Origin: Congeria kusceri
Lineage: Eukaryota; Mollusca; Bivalvia; Myida; Dreissenidae
Assembly: GCA_027627225.1 (NCBI GenBank)
Contig: JAPFQT010000394.1
Location: 1 to 64,000, forward strand
Direction of reading: 5' to 3'
Length of the DNA stretch: 64,000 nucleotides
Below, in pieces: positions 33,328-44,965 of the stretch. Each line of letters begins with the position of its first letter. Positions within the stretch are counted from its first letter, which is position 1. The position numbers and the translations under genes were made by a program. The notes under the pieces were generated by a model. That model did no database searches and was not told where the DNA came from. It worked only from the letters and a program-made list of their open reading frames with translations.

Positions 33328-33720
33328 AACAAGAGGCACAAAAGTGCCTGTATCGCTCCACTGGCTTATCAAGATCGGAGCTTTAAAAGCAAAAAAATCT
33401 TAATATAAGCCAAACAAAAGATTTAATGTAAGATATTTCTGGAATACCGCCCCAGCCCTTACATGTTTTCCAGTTTCAGCATTCTCATAGTACAAGCAAG
33501 CTGTAATCTGGATTGGGATTCAGGGGAGAAAACTTTACCATCCTTCAACAAATGGTTCATGATCATGAGTTCTAATTATTTTTCTCACATCCCAGAGAAA
33601 CTAATATCTGCTTTTCCAAGCAGTAAGACTTAAGTATTACCCAATCATTTTTCAAATAATTGACGACTAACTGATATAATCAAGTACATGAAATTGCATT
33701 ACCCAATATATTTACATTAA
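33328..33720 (+). mobile_element. HINE-like 5' end with AGGCAC hairpin; 3' end unclear
   Basis: AACAAGAG runs into the perfect hairpin AGGCAC-AAAA-GTGCCT (33334-33349). The next bases are GTATCGCTCCACTGGC, matching the 'TCGCTC' step after the hairpin in the element at 18969. No tandem array or CTAA end could be assigned, so the right limit is a guess. Confidence 0.45.
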
Positions 33721-33820
33721 CTGATTGGTGGAAACACCCAAATTGAGTAAAACAACCTTAATGGCGCCAAGCACGCGTGATGTATCTAACCAGATGCATA
33801 TGGAAGGAGAATTATTATTA

Positions 33821-34091
33821 TTTAAGTGGTGTGTCGTGGGAAAACAGGTCTTAATGCATGTGCGTAAAGTGCCGTCCCGGATTAGCCTGTGCAGTCCGCA
33901 CAGGCTAATCCGGGATGGCACTTTCCGCTTTTATAGTATTTTCAGTTTCAAGGACATCTCTTCTAAACATAAATCCACTGTAGGCGGAAAGTGCTGTACT
34001 GGATCAGCCTGTACGGACTGCACAGGCAGATCCGGGACATCACTTTGAGCACATGCATTAAGACCTGTTTTCCCACGACACACAACTTAAA
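33821..34091. mobile_element. 271-bp palindromic MITE with GTGTCGTGGGAAAACAGG ends
   Basis: The outer arms TTTAAGT.GTGTGTCGTGGG / CCCACGACACAC.ACTTAAA continue inward through AAAACAGGTCTTAATGCATG and its inverse. Two nested palindromes sit inside: GGATTAGCCTGTGC-agtcc-GCACAGGCTAATCC and a diverged GATCAGCCTGTAC...CAGGCAGATCC. GGCACTTTCCGC and GGCGGAAAGTGC also face each other. Open frames on both strands (68-114 residues) are products of the palindrome. I recall this end sequence as typical of Dreissena DNA. Confidence 0.8.
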
Positions 34092-34870
34092 TTTTATGTT
34101 TAGAAACACCAACTTGACATTTCCAGGTCGAACTGAGTATTGTATTGAACTATACGCTTTAAAAAAATGTAGTATTTCTGCTTTTGCCAACACTTGATGC
34201 GCATTAAAACAAAATGCAATTAATGTTTGCTGATCCCTGTAAATTTCACTGGTTGCAGAGTCAACATTGAAATTTCTATTGTGTCTAGCTGACAGTGTTC
34301 CAGACAAGCTTTTGTACTGAGGATAAATTTATGTGTACTTCTGAAAAATTTGGCAGCAAATGTACACTCTCTCCAGATTTTTTGATTTTTTATTTTTTGA
34401 GGGGTGGGGGGGGGGGTAAATATACAATGTATAGGATAATTGGTGGTTAATTTTCATCCAACAATTTTAATACTATGTGGAACAAGAAATATCTTTTTAA
34501 AAGATATTCGGCGTATGTTGTAAATGATTGTAAATAATGTAAATTGAATAGCCAACATGAATATTTAAAGCTGGTGCATTATGTTGATTTGATTTATAAA
34601 CGAACAGGCTCATTTCTTCATAGATTGTGCATTTAATATTATTGTTTGATATGATTTAAAATAAAATATTATTTTTCCATATTATTTAAATTAAAATAAA
34701 TAAGTAAATTTTCATCATCATAATATTATAGCGAACTCATATTTTAATGTGGCTAGCTCCTAAAACAGTAGTATGAAATGTTTCTATATTTAAAATAAAT
34801 AAAAATAATATAATTATTTCATGTCAAAGCAATGAACTGATGAACTGCCCCATGTTTTAAATCAGTTCTA
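34092..34870. other. AT-rich spacer
   Basis: No gene was seen. Very AT-rich around 34640-34820. A G-rich tract (GGGGTGGGGGGGGGGG) lies at about 34401. The solo hairpin end at 34481 lies inside. Confidence 0.45.
34481..34508 (+). other. AACAAG + hairpin 5' end, isolated
   Basis: AACAAG is followed by the strong hairpin AATATCTTTT/AAAAGATATT and CGGCGTATG. It has the same layout as the 5' ends of the array-bearing elements, but no array follows. It is probably a solo 5' end. Confidence 0.45.
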
Positions 34871-35081
34871 CAGCCTGTGCGGATTGTGCAGTCTGCACAG
34901 GCAGATCCGGGATGACACTTTCCGCTTTTACAGCATTATCTGTTTGTAGGAAATCTCTTCTAAACATAAATCCACTGAGGACGAAAAGTACTGTCCTTTA
35001 TTAGCCTGTGAGGACTAAACAAGCTGATCCAGGACGACACTTTACGCACCTGCAATAAGCCTGGTTTTCCCACGACACGCC
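34871..35081. mobile_element. Palindromic MITE, 5'-truncated copy
   Basis: It matches the right part of 33821-34091: CAGCCTGTGCGGATTGTGCA, CAGGCAGATCCGGGATGACA, CTTTCCGCTTTTA, TCTCTTCTAAACATAAATCC and GGTTTTCCCACGACACGC. The left arm is missing. Confidence 0.75.
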
Positions 35082-35209
35082 TCATATATATTTGAAGTGT
35101 TTTTATGATTAAATTATTTCAGTATACAATGCATTTATTGATACGCCTCATATATATTTGAAGTGTTTTTATGATTAAATTATTTTAGTATACAATGCAT
35201 TTATTGATA
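35078..35209. repeat. 66-bp tandem duplication
   Basis: CGCCTCATATATATTTGAAG begins at 35078 and 35144, and the two copies differ at about one base. The first copy starts in the last bases of the truncated MITE. Confidence 0.9.
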
Positions 35210-37314
35210 GTCTTATAAAAACAATGTCTTTTTGTAGATTGAATCGCCTCTACACATCTACACAAGAATTTGGTAGAAACATCAGTATTTCACAAGAAAA
35301 ACAATGATGCAGAGCATCATAAGGCGCCGGGAAACTATGAAAAGTCCATATGTCAAAGATATCTTAATTATGTAATGTCTGTACAATTTACTGATCTTAC
35401 CGCCTCATATTTTCCATCAGTGATTTTTTAAATCTAAATAATTCATACAGTATTTGTCAGGCAAATCAAAATTTACGAGAAATTACCTTGTTTCCAAGAA
35501 AATAATGAAGAGAAGGAATATGAGCGTTAAAAATATTTGTTATGGATTAAGCATTTATACTATGTGTGCCAAATAAAAACACAAGTCAGGGAACATTCAT
35601 TACAATTAAATATTATTATTTGACTTCATTTTGTGATCACAAAAATATTAAGTTATATTTAACAGTGGCGAATTAAATTTATATTCCTTTGGGATAATAC
35701 GTCTCGAGCGTTTTTGTGTATAACTACTCTAGTTTTATGCATTCATAATACGCACGTAAAGTAAAAATGCCAAACTTAAAACGAATTGAATTACATATGT
35801 CCCAAGCTTCCACCAGTGTCTATCTATACTCTCAAATACTATAAGTGATTGAAAATCTGAATAATATGTAAAAAAAAAAATAATTATAATAATATGACAG
35901 AAAACAAAACAATGTTTAAATTGTATCAATGACAAGAACACTGGTTATTTTTGCTGTAAATATTGCCAAACCTTTTATCTCAATATATATGCATATATAT
36001 GACACTTGGTATATTCATTGTTTAAATTGTACAGAAATATAAATTGTAGAAATAATTATCTTCAACAACAAGAATATATAATTAGAAATGATAAAATATG
36101 CTACTTTTGTAGTAAGTATAATATTTTATTAGTATTTTGCAAAAAAATATTGTTCACGTGAAGACAAATATTACCATATATTTGTAAGTACTGTTTAAGA
36201 TTTCAGGTTGTTATATCAATATTGGTAGATGCAATGTAAATAAAAATTATACCCATGTGTAGCTTATTTATTTATCTACAACTTTGCTTCTTGGTGCTAT
36301 AAGATAAAATCTAAGGCTAATGCACAAAAGCTGTCAGATCAATGCCATTGATATTATTTTGTTTACACTAGCCATATGGTGAAAATTTAGTAGCTGTGGA
36401 GGAAGGACATCAGGATAATGAATAGGTGAATTCAGCACGACTTATAACAATTTACAAACACACAGGATTTCTAACATATTGGTTAGAGCATTTACAGAAT
36501 AAAGGATGGGATTATACTCCATCTTTGTGATAATCTTTCATAATATAAAAGGAATAGCACTCGGTACATATTCAGAAAAATCTCGATAAATAGTATTATT
36601 TTCAAAAATCGCTTAACATTTTCTTTAACAATAAGAAGACAATTGGGTAATGCATTTTGTCAGGTTGTATGTCAATACAACTTTATTAAAACTATTGTTT
36701 TGATTTCCAATTTACCCGTAGGTGATAATGAAGTAGACTACAACCTGCTAGATTTCTGAGGCAGTCAGCAATTAATCCCAGATTCTAAATATCTGCTACC
36801 GTGTTCATGTATTTGAATAACATTATTTGATAAAAGATCTGCATAAAATCTACACTAGACATTTAGAGCTGGAAAGTACACTGAGCACCATCAGTAAGCC
36901 CGTCATTGGGAACAAAACCACAATTATATCTACACATGTATATGATAACAGATTCATTCTTCAGTGTACATGACTTTAACTTAATTTTTAATACCTTTTA
37001 AATATCTCAGAACCTTTAAAATGCCAGTGAATACAAATCTATGCATGTCAAAGTCAATACATACAATATAAATAGTTCCAGACAAATTAGCAGGGGAACA
37101 TACCATATCGTCCCATCTATACAATACATTTACAAATAGACTTTGTTCTTTTTTATATAAAACATTATTTAATTCATCTTCATTTCTGGCAAACTAAAAA
37201 AGTAGCAATAATAGGAGTTTTTTTTACCAAAAAGTAGGAAAAAGTATGAGCGAGTCAAAAAAGTATGAAAAGTAGCAAAAAGTAGGAAAAAAGTAGGACC
37301 AGTTGACAGCCTGT
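35210..37314. other. Long non-coding AT-rich stretch
   Basis: No gene, RNA or element was recognised over 2.1 kb. At 37230-37310 there is a run of AAAAGTAGGAAAAAGTATGA-like words, probably part of the element fragment that follows. Confidence 0.5.
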
Positions 37315-37565
37315 TTGAGTTACACGCGACACAAATCTAAAAATGTCATTTGTTTCTACAAAAAATGGCCGTAACTCCACTGATGTCGGAAAAAAATTCA
37401 CAAAAATACCCAGGTGCACAAGCCCCGATGCGAATGAATATGCTTATGAAGTTTCATCACTCTAGCAGTTATACTTTTTGAGTTACGCACCACGCACCGA
37501 CGATGGACACACAAGGGCAAATCTATATGCACCCACCCACCCCTCTAAAGTGGGGGCATAACAAA
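37315..37565 (+). mobile_element. Partial HINE-like element ending GGGGGCATAA
   Basis: One monomer plus an end. It carries AAAAATGTCATTTG, TACCCAGGTGCACAAG, AGTTATACTTTTTGAGTTAC, then CTCTAAAGTGGGGGCATAA. The same monomer family fills 38405-39000 and 45480-46012. Confidence 0.55.
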
Positions 37566-38370
37566 TGTTTAACAAACCGTGGAATTCATAAACTGGTAGT
37601 ACAACTGCTTCTACTAGTACTGAATACAAAATGTACGAATTGTAATAAAGAAGTAGTCCCAAGATTCTCGAAATACAACAAACAAAACTTGGGCTGTTAA
37701 CAAGTTTTATTGTATATGTTTGTGTTATTTCTACAACAAATAATTAAATGGTAACTTTCACAGAAAACTTTCATTAAAAAGGACCTGTTAAGTCAACAAA
37801 GACACAAAACTGCGTAATGATCCTTACTATTTATGATCTATAAGTAAAAAAAAAAACAATGAATGACCATGACCTTTATGCTCGTTTTTAAAAACTCTCA
37901 ATCGAAGCACATGTGTGGCTGCACATTTAATCTGGATGTTTCAGAAAATATGTTTGCATATTTTAAATACAATGTATGTAAATTATCTTCAAATGGCTGA
38001 CCAGAAAATGAGATCGGCAAAAGTAAACAATGCGACTGTGTCAACTAATACAGCTAAGTTTATCCCACAGGGTGTTATTTCAACAATCACAGCTTGAAGA
38101 TGAGATAAAATACTGGGTTTAACCTTAGTGTGTGCATAACCATAACATTATACATGGCATGTACATACACAAAATGTTTAAATAGATACAATGCATAATT
38201 GTCTGAACATATATGTTCTGAATTTGCGGGTGTTAGTATTTGATCAATAATCTCCAGTATAGAATGGATCAAACTATTATAATTAAAATTCTTCAAGAAA
38301 TCGTGAATTGCAAGACATTTTCTAATGGCCTACAGTACTACTAAATTAGGATACTACAATCAATATTAAT
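37566..38370. other. Non-coding spacer
   Basis: No gene recognised. Confidence 0.4.
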
Positions 38371-38404
38371 AAAGGGGCGTATCGACGGTAGGTCCACATT
38401 TATA

Positions 38405-39000
38405 AAAACTAGACATGTGTCCGTAGGACACGGATGACCCCACATTCCGCTGGTTGTCACAAAACTCTGATGTTGGAAAAAATGCACCAAAATACCCAGG
38501 TGCACAAGTTCACATGCTGATGAATATGCTTATCAAGTTTCATTAGTCTAGCAGTTATACTTTTTGAGTTCGAGCGATACAAATCCAAAAATGTCATTTT
38601 TTGTTTAAAAAAAGGGTCATAACTCCACGGATGGCGGAAAAAAACTGCACCAAAATACCCAGGTGCACATGTTCACATACTGAACAATATGTTAATAAAG
38701 TTCCATCAGTCTAATAATAATACTTTTTGAGTTACACGTGACACAAGTCCAAAAATGTCATTTTTTGCTAAAAAAAGGTCCAAAACTCTGCCGATGTAAA
38801 AAAAACTGCACCTAAATACCCAGGTGCACAAGTTCACATGTTGATTAATATGTATATAAAGTTCCATCACAGTAGCAGTAATACTTTTAGAGTTATGTGC
38901 AACACGAGTCCAAAATTGTCATTTTTTGCTAAAAAAGGGCCATTACTCCACTGATGTCTGAAAAAACTGCCCCAAAATACTCAGGTGCGACAATTTGTAG
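38405..39000 (+). mobile_element. HINE-like element, CCCAGGTGCAC array
   Basis: The hairpin GTGTCC-gta-GGACAC (38417-38431) is followed by GGATGACCCCAC. About four monomers of roughly 145 bp follow, each with ACAAAACTC.GATGT.GG, AAAATACCCAGGTGCACAAG, TTCATCAG.CTAGCAG and TACTTTTTGAGTT. It ends without a clear CTAA. Confidence 0.6.
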
Positions 39001-39227
39001 TAGTAGTAAGAGATATGAATGGAATGTACATGAAGTACCATAAGGCCCCTGCTCACTATTGATAAACTTTGCAGATAGCAAGTTTTCATTAAAGAGCACA
39101 AATTTCTAGGTGTGTGTTTTAATCCTTATAGAACCATGTCTTCCAAACTTAATTATTGTCTCATATACGAGTATACCCTTTTCATCAATATTATGTTAAT
39201 AATAGTAAATTGTCTTGAATTAATATA

Positions 39228-39692
39228 AGCTGAACTTCGATATCTCAAAGTCGCCGAGAGCTCACAAACGAGATATCAGCAGTTTGACATCTCCAAAAAG
39301 AGACCTTTTATAAGTATTTAGTCTAAATGTTCACGAAATTGCAATACAGCATTGCTATCCTGTATGCATATACTGAACTGTTAACCAGTGGAACATAATT
39401 CAATTCAAGTTTACAAAGGCTTAAATATGTGTCGAGATGTTTGCGATCTGAGAGAAACTTGGTCCTGGCTTGATATTGTCACTGGCATCAACCCTTTGAG
39501 ATAAACAGAAATAAGTGTAAAAATACTTGTAAGGACAGAAAACATCTTCAACATAACCTAAAATTCAAGTTAAAACTTCGAGATAACAATATTCATTTCA
39601 TATTAATTAAGAAGGAAAAAAGTTTACAATTATTTTTGAGATAACCTGACCTTTATTTTTTATGCGAGTTTGAGACTACTAAGTTCAGCTCT
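39228..39692. mobile_element. Element with AGCTGAACTT...TCTCAAA inverted ends
   Basis: The left end AGCTGAACTTCGATATCTCA is mirrored at the right by TGAGACTACTAAGTTCAGCT. The arms are about 28 bases with around five mismatches and continue into AAAGTCGC / GCGAGTTT. TA flanks are present on both sides, off by one base at the right. It resembles Tc1/mariner (pogo-type) non-autonomous copies. No open frame. Confidence 0.55.
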
Positions 39693-39731
39693 ATGTCTAT
39701 ATACAATGCAATACTTTCGATACGCCCCTTT

Positions 39732-40136
39732 AAATCAAAGGTACACAAATAACATTATTTAATTTTGGCATGAATGTTCAGGTCTTGAATGGGTGGTGAA
39801 GCATAATAGACACTGAAAGGAATTCAATTCATTGTATTTCAAAAAGAACAAGGTAAATTGGCTAGTGAACAAACCTCAGACAATATAAATGGTTTATTTT
39901 GTTGATCAGGGGCCATATTACAGAAAACATCTTAAATATGTTCAATGTTCAAATTTTGGAAATGTAATATTTCTAAAACCACACATAAAAGTTGTGAATT
40001 TCTTGACAGATAAGTAATTAATAATGAATATTATAACTGATTACAATGAAACTGAAGAACACGATCATAAACGTTAAATAATGGTTATTAGAGACAAGAA
40101 AAGGTGGTGGATAAAATCAACATACCACAGTTAATA
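39732..40136. other. Non-coding spacer
   Basis: No gene recognised. Confidence 0.4.
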
Positions 40137-40725
40137 ACAAGAGCTGTTTGTTATGCCCCCTCTAGGCTATAAGCAATCTTTTAAATATCAAGTTTGGTGG
40201 TGATCGGATGAGAACTGTTGGACATAGGGAGGGAAAACTGCTTAGAAGGACAATTTTAGATGAATCAACTCCACGTAACTCTGCAGTTCCGGGGTGTTTT
40301 GGTTGATCATCAAACTTGGCAATGATACTATAACCTCCAATATTTTCATTAAGTTTGGTGAAGATTAGATGAAAACTGTTGGACTTAGAGAGTGTAACGC
40401 TAAAACTGCCAATTTAAGATAATTCAAGGGTCATTACTCCACAAATTCTGGGGCGATTTGGCTGATTATCGAACTTGGCCAAGAAATTATGCCCACAAAC
40501 ATTTTCAGCAAGTTTAGTGAAGATAAGATCGAAACTGTTTGACTTAGATAGCGGATACTGCTAAAAAGGCTAATTTTAGATAATTCAAGGGCCGTAACTC
40601 AACAATTCCTGGAGCGATTTGGCTGATTATCGAACTTGGCCATTAGACGGAAATGAAAGTGGTCTACCAACCGACCGACATTAAACCAATACACCCCGCC
40701 ATCTTTGATGGGGGGGGGGGGCATA
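40137..40725 (+). mobile_element. HINE-like element, GTTGGAC array, GGGGGCATAA end
   Basis: It begins AACAAGAGCTGTTTG then TTATGCCCCC. Three monomers are anchored by AGTTTGGTG at 40191, 40351 and 40511, a step of 160 bp. They share GAAAACTGTTGGAC, GGAGCGATTTGGCTGATTAT and GAACTTGGCC. It ends CCATCTTTGATGGG then a 12-base G run and CATAA. TTATGCCCC at the start is the inverse of GGGGCATAA at the end. The same family is in intron 1 of the TRIM-like gene. Confidence 0.65.
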
Positions 40726-41233
40726 ATTACTGTATATGTGATTGATGTTGTTGTTGTTATAACTATGGTAAATTACTGAGGAAAGTTGTATAATTAAACG
40801 GCTTATACCGTGTTTTTCCAAAGCTGTTTCTCATATAAGAATACTGCTGGCAAATTGCTACACAAAATGACCATGAAGGGAGCACTTTGCTCGTCATGGG
40901 ACAATACTTCTGGTGGTATTATTATAGGTTTTATAATTTGTTTTCTATACAGTAAAGCAAACAATTTACTACCTGTGGTCTAGGTTGGATAAATTTTACA
41001 TAGAGTATCAAAGAGCCAGTAATTTACATAGCCATTTAGAAGGGATATTCTTGAATATCCTTGAGAAAATATTTAAACTTAAGGTGTGCAGTTTATGTAT
41101 AAGTTTGCGACAATAAATCAATTTATGTTCACAAAGTTGCAAAAGCCGATTTTGATCTCAAAATCAGAAAAGAAAACGCATTAACTTGACCCGATTATAA
41201 AGCAGTACATTTTGAATCTAACACATTTATTCA
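40726..41233. other. Non-coding spacer
   Basis: No gene recognised. A (TTG)n-like tract lies at about 40747. Confidence 0.4.
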
Positions 41234-42080
41234 TAACCTGTAAGTAACTTACATGTCAAGAACATACCCGTATTACAAATCTATTATCTAGTTTAGAATG
41301 ACAATTTTACACAAGGGAATTCCCTGGGGAAGGCTATCACATAACCTGTAAGTAACTTACATGTCACGAACATACCCGTATTACAAATCTATTATCTAGT
41401 TTAGAATGACAATTTTACACAGAGGAATTCCCTGGGGAAGGCTATCACATTATCTAGTTTAGAATGACAATTTTACACAGAGGAATTCCCTGGGGAAGGC
41501 TATCACATTATCTAGTTTAGAATGACAATTTTACACAGAGGAATTCCCTGGGGAAGGCTATCACATTATCTAGTTTAGAATGACCATTTACTCAAAGGAA
41601 TTCCCTGGGGAAGGCTATCACATTATCTAGTTTAGAATGACAATTTACACAAAGGAATTCCCTGGGGAAGGCTATCACATTATCTAGTTTAGAATGACAA
41701 TTTACTCAAAGGAATTCGCTGGGGAAGGCTATCACATTATCTAGTTTAGAATGACAATTTTACACAAGGGAATTCCCTGGGGAAGGCTATCACATTATCT
41801 AGTTTAGAATGACCATTTACTCAAAGGAATTCCCTGGGGAAGGCTATCACATTATCTAGTTTAGAATGACAATTTACACAAAGGAATTCCCTGGGGAAGG
41901 CTATCACATTATCTAGTTTAGAATGACAATTTACTCAAAGGAATTCGCTGGGGAAGGCTATCACATTATCTAGTTTAGAATGACAATTTGACACAAAGGA
42001 ATTCCCTGGGGAAGGCTATCACATTATCTAGTTTAGAATGACAATTTACACAGAGGAATTCCCTGGGGAAGGCTATCACA
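41234..42080. repeat. 57-bp minisatellite with higher-order structure
   Basis: Thirteen units start with ATTATCTAGTTTAGAATGA at 41283, 41391, 41449, 41507, 41565, 41622, 41679, 41736, 41794, 41851, 41908, 41966 and 42024. Each holds one GAATTC. The first two are separated by an extra 50 bases (CATAACCTGTAAGTAACTTA...), present twice (41234 and 41340). From 41565 the unit variants repeat in the order A-B-C-D-A-B-C-D', a four-unit block of about 230 bp duplicated once. No spacers, no coding frame. Confidence 0.9.
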
Positions 42081-42483
42081 TTCGTCAAGCTATTTGAAAT
42101 CTTGTAGTGTCTACTAATTTGTTTTCAAACTCAATAATAAATCGTTGGGTCATCGACAGTTTTAAAAGCATATTATTTCTGCCAAAGTTTTTGCTTTGTT
42201 TTCCACTGAAAGGGTCAAAGACGCACAGATAACTCTGTGCCAAAGATCTACTACAGAACAATGTGTAAAGGGATTTATGAATGTGGTTTTGTATGTTGAC
42301 AATTGTTTTAACATTCTGCTTCAAAACTGTAGTGTCATTAGCAAGAGATAGGATATCATTTACACCTGAATTTCTTTAACAGTGCTTATATACACCTATC
42401 AGGATAAGAATAAATTGAACCAGTAACAAACAGAATTTATACGCTTTCATGCCCATTAAACAATACAAAGTTAAAATACGCTC
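42081..42483. repeat. Single-copy flank of the minisatellite, related to 46406-46490
   Basis: TTCGTCAAGCTATTTGAAAT...GTTTTCAAACTCAATAAT aligns with TTCGAGCTATTCAAAATTTT...GTTTTCAAACATCATAAT at 46390-46450. The 79-residue minus-strand open frame here has no recognised domain. Confidence 0.5.
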
Positions 42484-43920
42484 AAACATAATACAAGAGG
42501 GCCAAAGTAGCCCTGGGTTGCTACCCTGAATTGTCACAAAAGTAGATTGAGGGCAAGAGCCCTGGGTCAAACAATTAATGTCTAACCTCAAACTAGGGCT
42601 ATGTAACATCCAATTTCGTAGCCAAAACTCTAATGTATCTATTCTCCCCTCAAGAAATTATCTTAGAAATTTAATTGACAATTGTTTTTCTTTTATTTTT
42701 TTTATCTTACACATATCTGCTAGCATGAAATTTTATTTTGTCTAGTTTGTGACTTCCTATATTTTGAACAAAACGGCATATAACGAAGGCTTAAACTGAA
42801 TTTTATTATTTTAAGGAATTTGATAGCAAGTCACGCAAGGAACATTTTTGTTAAATTATTTTTAAAGTTAGCTAGTTTTTCAAGCTTTTGGTTGCCAGAG
42901 TTTTACTGATACTCCTTTAAATTGAAGGAAAATGGTAAAGGATCAAACCATGATCGCATTTTGCACTCTGGACTTTTAACGTTTATGCCAACTGATCAAT
43001 ACAAATACAATACAAATAAAAAATTCAGTTGAACCTCATCAGTCATCCTGGCCAATAATAACGGACATTCGATCTAAACATTTCATCATTGTTTTTTAGA
43101 CCCAGAAACAAATAAAGTTGTCAAAATAGCCAAATAAAAGCATTTGATTTTGTTTTTTTAAATTAGTAAAAGATAAATGGTAAAATATTGGTACAAAAAC
43201 AAGCATGGGCTTGGGTTAATTGTGATTTCCAAATGCATGGCGTTTACTAGAGAAACTGAATGTATAACTGGCAACAGTAAAACAACAATGCTCACAATGT
43301 ACAAAGTGAAACTGAAGTCTGTCTACAAGCAGTTTTTTTTTTTTTAGTGGCCGACAACTACAAGGAGCCAATTGGTACTTTTTATAAAATTCATAACTTG
43401 ACACTGTGCAGATGTTAGATCACGTATCAGGTCGTACCATCAATGTAGACAATTAAAATATTTACTTGTATGGATTTTCTCTATTACCCAAGGAAGATTT
43501 CTGTGTGATTTGGTTGAATTCTGCCCAGGGTTTTAAGTGTAAACTGAAGCGTTGACACAGGTACAAACATCGGACGAAATTCTTCATGGGCTTTAAACAA
43601 TTTTTTTTAAACACGTCTGGTGGAAAAGCAGGAGCCCATTAGTCACTTAATAAGTAAGCCACAAGTCACTAAATAATAATTGGACAGGAATTCTGCCCAG
43701 TGTTGAAAGTGTTAACTGACTCAATGGCACACGCACACACAATGGACGAAACACACAAAATAATTAATGGACTTATCACAATTTTTGTTTAAACATGTCT
43801 GGTTAGAAAGCAGAGGGCCACAAGTGACTAAATAAGGAGGCCACAAGTCACTAAATAATCGTTGGAACATGCCTATTATATGCGCAACAAGGCATGGTAC
43901 TGAGTGCTAAGTACTTCAAT
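42484..43920. other. Non-coding stretch with one solo HINE-like 5' end
   Basis: ACAAGAGGGCC...GCCCTGGGTTGCTACCCTGA (42493-42523) has the AAGAG-hairpin-CGCTC-like layout. The remainder shows no gene. A weak local repeat (GCCACAAGTCACTAAATAA) occurs twice near 43665 and 43845. Confidence 0.45.
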
Positions 43921-44311
43921 TCATTACAAGAAGTTGCAGAGAACAAGAACAGACAAGTAATTTTCATCAAACAACTCACTCAGAATTATTAGATTAGAAC
44001 TTGACAATATAATGCACAATTTGGCTGGTACTGGCTTTCATTGGACCAAGTTACTAATGGCATTACAATGAATAATTTTCTAAAAACACACTGTCTGATC
44101 CAAGTGACAACACATAGTATCAAATGTGGATTCCTACGCAATTCTGTGAAGACTGAACATATACGACCAGTTTTTTCAACTTCCATTCAGCGGTTACAGA
44201 GAAGTTGTTTCATGCGAAAGGTTAATAACAAACGACAGACAACAAACAACAAAAAAACCATGACTGGCCAAAATAGCTCACCCTAGCGCACTTCAATCTC
44301 AGGTGAGCTAA
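43921..44311. repeat. Dispersed repeat ending GGTGAGCTAA, copy 2
   Basis: It aligns with 31578-31892. The terminal segment TAGCTCACC (44274-44282) is the exact inverse of GGTGAGCTA (44302-44310). The final CTAA abuts the next element at 44312. Confidence 0.65.
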
Positions 44312-44965
44312 AACTTGTCACATGAGTGACGGATATACCCCCACAATATGGCCTTGTCACAAAACTATGGCATCCATTGGAAAGAAATGGACACAATGAG
44401 AATGCTTTAATTTGTGCATGTTTAACTGTGTTTTTGGAGAAATTTAATTTCAATATGAGCCATAACTCTGTCAACATTTAGTGGTTTGCAACAAAAGTCG
44501 AACCTGACCTGTATTTTATGGTGTTACACCTATGTACCAAAAATAATTTAAATATGTTGAGCCTTTCATGAGTTCTGAAACCATTTTTTAGGGAATTCAA
44601 GTCAAAAAGAGGCCATAACTCTGTCAAAATTTAGTGTTTTGTAACAAAGTCGAACCTGTATTTTATGATGCTAAATACCAAAAATTATTTGAATATGTCA
44701 AGCAATTCTTGAGTTATCGTCCGGAAACCATGTTTTTAGGGAATTTAAGTCAAAATGGGACCATAACTCTGTCAAAATTTAGTAGTTTACAACCAAAGTC
44801 AACATCACTTGTGTTCTATTATGATACAAATGTGTACCAAGAATTGTTTGAATATGTCAAGCCTTGCATGAGTTATCATCCGGAAACCATGAAAACCAAC
44901 AGCACGACAGACCCACAAGCTCACTCCTATATACCCCCCTAAACTTGGTTTGTGAGGGTATAAAT
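44312..44965 (+). mobile_element. HINE-like element, CATAACTCTGTCAA array
   Basis: The hairpin GTCAC-ATGA-GTGAC (44317-44330) is followed by GGATATACCCCCAC. Three monomers are anchored by CCATAACTCTGTCAA with TTTAGTGGTTT, GTATTTTATG and GAGTTATCATCCGGAAACCA-type phrases. It ends TATACCCCCCTAAACTTGGT...GAGGGTATAAAT, so start and end form a TATACCCCC/GAGGGTATA inverse. It separates the dispersed repeat from exon-like copy 4. Confidence 0.55.

Larger units (their letters stand above)
38371..39731. mobile_element. Composite unit bounded by AAAGGGGCGTATCG inverted ends
   Basis: AAAGGGGCGTATCG (38371-38384) and CGATACGCCCCTTT (39718-39731) are exact inverses 1.36 kb apart. Single related ends occur at 57561-57573 and 63548-63565. 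The interval holds two other elements (38405-39000 and 39228-39692). Either it is one large transposon carrying insertions, or two solo ends in inverted order. Confidence 0.45.

Noticed and set aside
33712..34307. Overlapping open frames of 68-114 residues on both strands
   Set aside because: They fall on the palindromic MITE and mirror each other. They are by-products of the inverted repeat.
41283..42080. Regular repeats resembling a CRISPR array
   Set aside because: Units are contiguous 57-bp repeats with no unique spacers, and the DNA is eukaryotic.
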